Of a stretch of 64,000 bases of DNA, positions 59,715 through 64,000 are shown piece after piece (position 1 is the stretch's first letter; each line of letters opens with the position of its first letter). The translations under genes and the position numbers were made by a program. The notes under the pieces were generated by a model, which was given only the letters and a program-made list of their open reading frames with translations, made no database searches and was not told the DNA's origin. Location: the NCBI RefSeq assembly GCF_014898815.1, contig NW_026515543.1:3348001-3412000 (forward strand). Direction: 5' to 3'. This DNA comes from Panonychus citri. Its lineage: Eukaryota > Arthropoda > Arachnida > Trombidiformes > Tetranychidae.

Positions 59715-62556
59715 ATGATGATAATGAATGTTCAATTTTTATTTCAAACAATCAAATTAAAACTGAATCGGTTCTATCAAAGAATCTCATTGAAGGATTT
59801 TAATGATAAAGAAACAATTAAACTGTTACAACAATTAGAATATTTTTTGAAAGTAAGCCTAACCTTTAGTCGAGATTTTCAACAGAGATTTGATCAACCG
59901 ATTCCAATCAAATTAAAATTAATTCGCTTAATTTTTCGACTAATTGTTTCCATAACTTTATTACGTTTAATTGGTCTATTATTTATCTCATCTAATTGTT
60001 ATCAAACAATTACCGCCGATCCGTTGATTGATGTCAAAGGCCGTGAATCTTTCATCATATTCACCATAATTCTCATCTCGGTTCACATGTTAATCCATGA
60101 AATGAATTTAATTCACGAAAAGCAGGGTCGATATATGATTGAATTAAGAACATTTTCTCACATTAAATCGCATCAATTATCACCTGATTATCTCAACATT
60201 GATATTGAACAAATTAAATCTTTCAAAAAGATTTTCCATTTTTCATTGCTCATAATTATAAGAATGTCACAAATTCTCATCGTTTCAACAATTCTATTAC
60301 CATTATTAATCCGATTGGCTAATTCTAAATCGTTGGCAACTTATCAGTTAATTGTTTCATCTTTTTTTTGGATAATCATTGAAGCTATTGTACTAACTAT
60401 TAGTGTCTTCGGGGGTACATTGCTCGGAGGCTGTATGATACTGTACAGTATAATCCTTTACTTTCAGTTGGATAAAATTGATCGATTCAGTTTGTCGTTA
60501 GTGAAATATGGATTAACTAATCACCATGGGAAGCAAATTAAATCACTCAACGTCCACATGATTAAATACATGAATAGATTTGATAAACTAATAGATGATA
60601 TAAGGTACATCATGTTAATCCAGTTCCTGTTGATCTCATTCTGTGGTGATTCCTTCATATTTATTGGATTAACTGTTGACACTGGCTCTAAATTGTGGTC
60701 TAATTCACTTGTTGCTTTTGGATTTTATTTTTTAATCTTTGTTGGTATTGGAGGTTATATTTGTGGATTTTTCTACCTTAAGGTAAACAATTAGTTAATT
60801 GTTGTTCTTTTCATCAAGTGTTAACTTATTATTTACTTTATTTGCGATCGTCAAGCTTAAAGGGTTACAGGTTAATCTGCTAAGAGTTTTAGTACATTCA
60901 AAAAATGAGATTAATCAACAATTTAAGGTTAGTTTGCTGAACAAAATGATTTCATATTAATTAACTTTCTTTATAGTCCATGGAATTGATTCAGCGACTT
61001 AATCATCCAGATACTGGAGTGCTAATCGGTGATTTCTTAATGATTAAACCTCAATTTATTGTCTATGTAAGTACACATTCATCCTATTTAAGTTTATTGT
61101 TTACTAATTATCTTCTTAACTATCAAAGTATATTCTGGAAAATATGACCACAGTTATGCTGCTAATTCTTAATTTACGATCAGCAATAAGACCCTAATTG
61201 CCAAAAGATCTAAATATTTCATCAATCGTTTCGAATAATTAATCCAGTTTGTGGTCACCATGTTTTAATTTGACTAATTATCGAAGTATCATTTGATTTT
61301 TGATTATTACCAGCAGGAAATAATATAGGTTTTCTGCAAGTTAACTAAATAAAATTATATATATTGTGTGATTGAACTGGATTTGTCGGACTTTAATCTT
61401 TAATAACTTTTTTATTTATGGGAATTTTTTCTTGAAATTTGTTTTAAAGCAAAGATACAAGTTTAGATTAGTTCGTTTATTATATTTTCGAAATGTACAC
61501 CTTCGTTCTTTTTTACCATTTGAGCCATTTGACAAAGCAGAAAATCGCTCTTTTGATCATTTCGTTGTCCATACTCTCAGCAGCTTGAGTAATAGAAACC
61601 GATGTTTGGGGGTTTTTACGATATACTAAATGCTTCCAAAGCAAAAAAATCACAAGTGTTGAGATCTGGGCTGTACGGGGGCCACTCTAAGCCATCGACA
61701 TAATGTTTTTAGAATTTGAACCACAAGAGAAACAATGTTGGTAGGATGAGAATCAATAGTAGTATAAATTTGTTGGCTTTGGCCAAATTCCAGCAAATGA
61801 ATTGAATAATTAAAATAATTATTTAATGATGACAAAAATAAAAAAGAGATAATTTTCAATGAACTCATGCCCTAATTTTACACTTTTCAGTAGTAATAAG
61901 TTTATTTTCTGAACAATTCGAACGTGATCGAATTTTTAAAAATGCACTCAATTTTTCAGACAATTCGTATTCTAATTTTGATCGTTCAAATTGTCTGAGA
62001 ACTGAACTTTTTTGATTTCGAAAAAAGTGTAAAATTAGGGCATTAAATCATATAAAGAGAGGGAATGATGATCAAAAATTATCAGTTCAATTCTGAACAT
62101 TGTTGAATCAACATTAATATTGTTCTAACGACTGATAATTGCTTTTTACAACGTTCAAATTTCGTTCAAGTTTTATCGTTTTTTTTCAAAGTTTGCAATA
62201 TATCATAATATATATCATAATATATATATATACAATACGGACATTAAGTTTCGTACACTTTCAATAATTGTTGCGCATAGGTTGATTCTTCAATCAATTT
62301 ACATTAGAAAAGCAACTCTATGCGCAACTTTGAGAAAGTGATGCAAACTCTATATCTCAATCGGTAATTATTAACTTATTTATTGCTCAATCCATGACCA
62401 TTTAACTTTCAATTTGTCATTGATTTTAACCTTTGCGTTTTTTTTCTCCTTTGTGAAAATTGTGTCAAGGTATCGTTTGGTTATTGGTTTTGGCTCGGAA
62501 CTTTCTCGTTGACATTATTATCGAATTTACGTCTAATGCACGAAATTATAAAGTAA
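59715..62556 (+). CDS. Gustatory-receptor-like seven-pass chemoreceptor
   Basis: Three exons: 59715-60782, 60977-61066 and 62470-62556, 414 aa. All introns are phase 0. Hydrophobic segments lie at about 67-93, 111-129, 174-200, 211-250 (long), 298-320, 331-353 and 387-406. A large exon followed by short phase-0 exons for the C-terminus is the usual layout of arthropod gustatory receptors. The last exons give DFLMIKPQFIVYVSFGYWFW and TLLSNLRLMHEIIK, a family-like end after the seventh helix, though the common TYhhhhhQF signature is not clear. GRs are ligand-gated cation channels for tastants and are greatly expanded in spider mites. The last intron is 1.4 kb and holds mobile-element debris. 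The last exon could instead splice on at ATAAA|GTAAG. Ligand is unknown. Confidence 0.72.
61625..61870 (-). pseudogene. Decayed Tc1/mariner transposase fragment
   Basis: Reading minus, DGLEWPPYSPDLNTCDFFAL ends the catalytic region of Tc1/mariner-superfamily transposases (WPPYSPDLN precedes the third acidic residue). The upstream NIVSLVVQIL stretch, in a different frame, fits the segment before it. A frameshift near 61700 and a stop soon after the FFALEAF stretch show it is broken. Only the C-terminal part of the enzyme remains. It lies inside an intron in antisense orientation to the receptor. Confidence 0.7.
61867..62043. mobile_element. MITE-like element with 21 bp terminal inverted repeats
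   Basis: The left end, atgccctaattttacacttt, and the right end, aaagtgtaaaattagggcat, are perfect inverted repeats (about 21 bp) 177 bp apart. Inside, cagacaatt and aattgtctg form a second inverted pair, so the element is foldback-like. No coding capacity. It abuts the transposase fragment and could be its end or a separate non-autonomous element. Confidence 0.65.
62205..62238. repeat. AT microsatellite
   Basis: Near-perfect atatatcataatatatat repeats, with two copies of atatatcataat before the pure AT tract. Confidence 0.8.
62251..62340. mobile_element. Short inverted-repeat element, Tc1-like ends
   Basis: cactttc plus ttgcgcatag (62255-62281) is mirrored by ctatgcgcaa plus gaaagtg (62318-62340). 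The outer ggacattaagtttcgtacac resembles Tc1-type terminal sequence. It may be a foldback remnant or a stem-loop RNA. Confidence 0.45.
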
Positions 62557-62689
62557 GAAACTGTTCATTGTTCAACATTTCATTTGATGAATTTCTTTCT
62601 TGTTTAATTTTTATTCATTGATAATGAATTAGAATGTCCCCTTTTTTACTTTCTATTACTTAGTTTTAGTCTTTTTCTCCTTTTCTCTT

Positions 62690-63800
62690 TCTCTTAAACT
62701 CTGCAATCATTTTGTAGATGTATTTCTTGTCTCTCTGAATCAATCAGTTTTCTCTCTCTCTCTCTCTCGAATCAATCAGTTTTTTCTCTCTCTCTCTCTC
62801 TCAAGGAAACAGTCTCATTCTTCCTCTTAATCAGTTTCTTTTTTCACTCTCTCTCTCTCCAGCAACAATTCTGTCTCTCTGAATCAATGAGTTTCTCTCC
62901 AGTAAACTTTTCTCTCTCTGTCTTTCTATTTTCTCACTCTCGCTCTATCTTTTTCTCAGTGGACAGTTCTCTATCTCTCTACCTCTACAGAAAAGAGTTA
63001 TCTCTCTCTTAAGATAAATTAGTTTTTACTCTCTCTCTAACTAACTAAATCAGTTTTCACACTCTCTCCATTAAGTAATTATCTCTCTCTCTCTTGATTC
63101 ATTAGTTTCTCTCTCTTAAGATAACTATTTGAAAAGTAACTATTTTTTCTCTCCAGTAAACTGATATTGTTTTCTCTCTCAATCAGTCAGTTTTTTCTTT
63201 CTAGATCAATTAGTCTCTCTCTCTCTTTCTATCCAACAAACAATTATCGCTCTCTCTTTCTCTCCAGTGAACAATTTCTCTCTCTATTAAGATCGATACG
63301 TTTTAACTTTCTCTCTCTCCAATAAAAAAATATCTCTCTTTCTCTCTCTCCCGAAAACATTTGTATCTCTCTCTCTCTTTCTCTCAAGTGAACTGTTGTT
63401 ACTCTCTCTATCTTTCTTGTCGGCCAGTTTTACTCTATAGATAGCTTAGTTTCTATCTCTCTCCAGTAAACTGTTGTCTCTCTCTCTTTCTTTCTCTCTC
63501 TCTTTCTTTCTCTCTCTTTCTCTATTAATATCAATACGTTTTAACTCGCTCTCTCCAACAATCAATTGTCTCTTTCTCCCCAGTAAACTATTCTTGCTCT
63601 CTCTCTCTCTCCTCAGTAAACTGTTGTCTCTCTCTCTTTATTTCTCTTTCTTGCTCTCTCTATTAAGACCAATACGTTTTAACTCGCTCTCTCCAATGAA
63701 CAATTGTCTCTATCTCTTCAGTAAACTATTGTTGCTTTCTCTCTCTACAACAAATAATCGTTTCTCTCTTTCTCATCAAGATCAATACGCTTTTTTATGC
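62690..63800. repeat. CT-rich degenerate tandem array, about 1.1 kb
   Basis: CT tracts alternate with recurring interspersed words: ccagtaaactgttg and variants, aatcaatcagttttt, and ttaagatcaatacgttttaac. The units are of variable length (roughly 30-110 bp). The 135-codon Ser/Leu frame at 63474-63881 is a product of the repeat. Possibly expansion of a microsatellite-minisatellite mixture. Confidence 0.75.
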
Positions 63801-63801
63801 A

Positions 63802-64000
63802 GACGAATTAACCCTGAAATACAAGAGGAATTGGTAAATAGTTTCATTGACAGAGGTTTAAGAGCTACCAGAGAATTATAATTATCCTCCATCAACATCT
63901 CAAAGAAACAGATCATTGAGTCCTAGACCAAGAGGTAGGCCTAGACAAGGTTCTCCTCACCCACAGGGCAGAGGAAGACCTCGATCACGATCACTTTCAC
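63802..64000 (+). CDS. Partial unidentified coding segment at the window edge
   Basis: A good acceptor-like ttttttatgcag ends at 63801. After it one frame reads INPEIQEELVNSFIDRGLRA up to a stop near 63881. A second frame then stays open to the window end with an Arg/Pro/Ser/Gly-rich sequence (SPRPRGRPRQGSP, GRGRPRSRS). Base composition is GC-richer than around it, so it is probably real coding DNA. A donor such as TTG|GTAAAT at 63833 could join a different frame, or there is a frameshift. No family is recognised; it could be a gene end or a mobile-element protein. Confidence 0.3.

Larger units (their letters stand above)
61067..62469 (+). other. Last intron of the receptor gene, with mobile-element debris
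   Basis: 1.4 kb from GTAAGT to TGTGTCAAG. Longer than the 194 bp first intron. It contains a Tc1/mariner transposase fragment, a short inverted-repeat element and a second inverted repeat, listed separately. Confidence 0.65.

Noticed and set aside
61372..61629. 85-codon plus-strand frame in the receptor intron
   Set aside because: It overlaps the degraded transposon region antisense; no domain on this strand.
63474..63801. Ser/Leu frame over the CT array
   Set aside because: Repeat translation; only the part after 63801 is considered possibly coding.
1..64000. tRNA, rRNA, CRISPR, operons, prophage or other bacterial-type systems
   Set aside because: No cloverleaf boxes, spaced direct repeats or compact co-directional genes were seen. 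The spliced genes show this is animal nuclear DNA. tRNA detection by eye is weak, so a tRNA scan would be the decisive check.

Overview
This is a stretch of AT-rich nuclear DNA from an animal, most likely an arthropod and probably a mite or other chelicerate. The genes carry spliceosomal GT-AG introns. There are orthologs of animal genes (pelota, VPS72/YL1, GST kappa, LAMTOR1, a TCF20/RAI1-type extended PHD protein, an SLC35G-type transporter). A highly hydrophobic multi-pass protein has the exon layout of an arthropod gustatory receptor. There are no operons, ribosome binding sites or CRISPR arrays. The non-coding DNA is dominated by TAATTG/TTAATC words, ATC/GAT triplet runs and long GA/CT tracts. 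The lineage call is an inference; no rRNA or mitochondrial marker is present.

Layout. 1-4.8 kb: nothing recognisable. 4.8-6.1 kb (minus): a three-exon gene joining a YL1 N-terminal (H2A.Z-binding) module to a very long Asp/Glu tail. 7.4-11.1 kb (plus): a two-exon SLC35G/EamA transporter with a 2.5 kb intron. 11.8-13.5 kb (minus): an acidic, Ser-rich disordered protein with recurring Trp-Ser-Ser motifs. 15.1-16.6 kb (minus): full-length VPS72/YL1, whose 3' end overlaps a Gln/Thr/Pro-rich reading frame. 17.0-17.8 kb (minus) and 18.1-19.6 kb (plus): GST kappa and pelota, divergent from a 304 bp shared promoter. 19.9-20.4 kb (minus): LAMTOR1-like, intronless, convergent with pelota. 21.8-26.6 kb (minus): a four-exon secreted Pro/Thr/Ser/acidic protein. 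30.0-30.5 kb (plus): an intronless stand-alone GAF-domain protein of bacterial character. 35.9-50.7 kb (plus): a seven-exon type II membrane protein with eight follistatin/Kazal modules, like the N-terminal half of transmembrane agrin but ending without laminin G domains. 51.0-51.8 kb (minus): a compact extended-PHD protein. 56.0-56.2 kb (plus): a possible small single-pass membrane protein. 59.7-62.6 kb (plus): a gustatory-receptor-like gene whose last intron holds a decayed Tc1/mariner fragment and short inverted-repeat elements. 62.7-63.8 kb: a CT-rich degenerate tandem array. 63.8-64.0 kb: the edge of an unidentified basic coding segment.

The genes do not form a pathway. Two are chromatin-related YL1 paralogs only about 10 kb apart on the same strand, with the same first-exon length and intron phase and a shared block upstream, so the short acidic one is probably a local duplicate that lost the YL1 C-terminal domain. 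I consider this pair, the GAF protein (possible horizontal transfer) and the agrin-like protein without LG domains the most interesting content. All splice junctions were read by eye from GT/AG positions, phase and protein continuity. No expression data or database search supports them.
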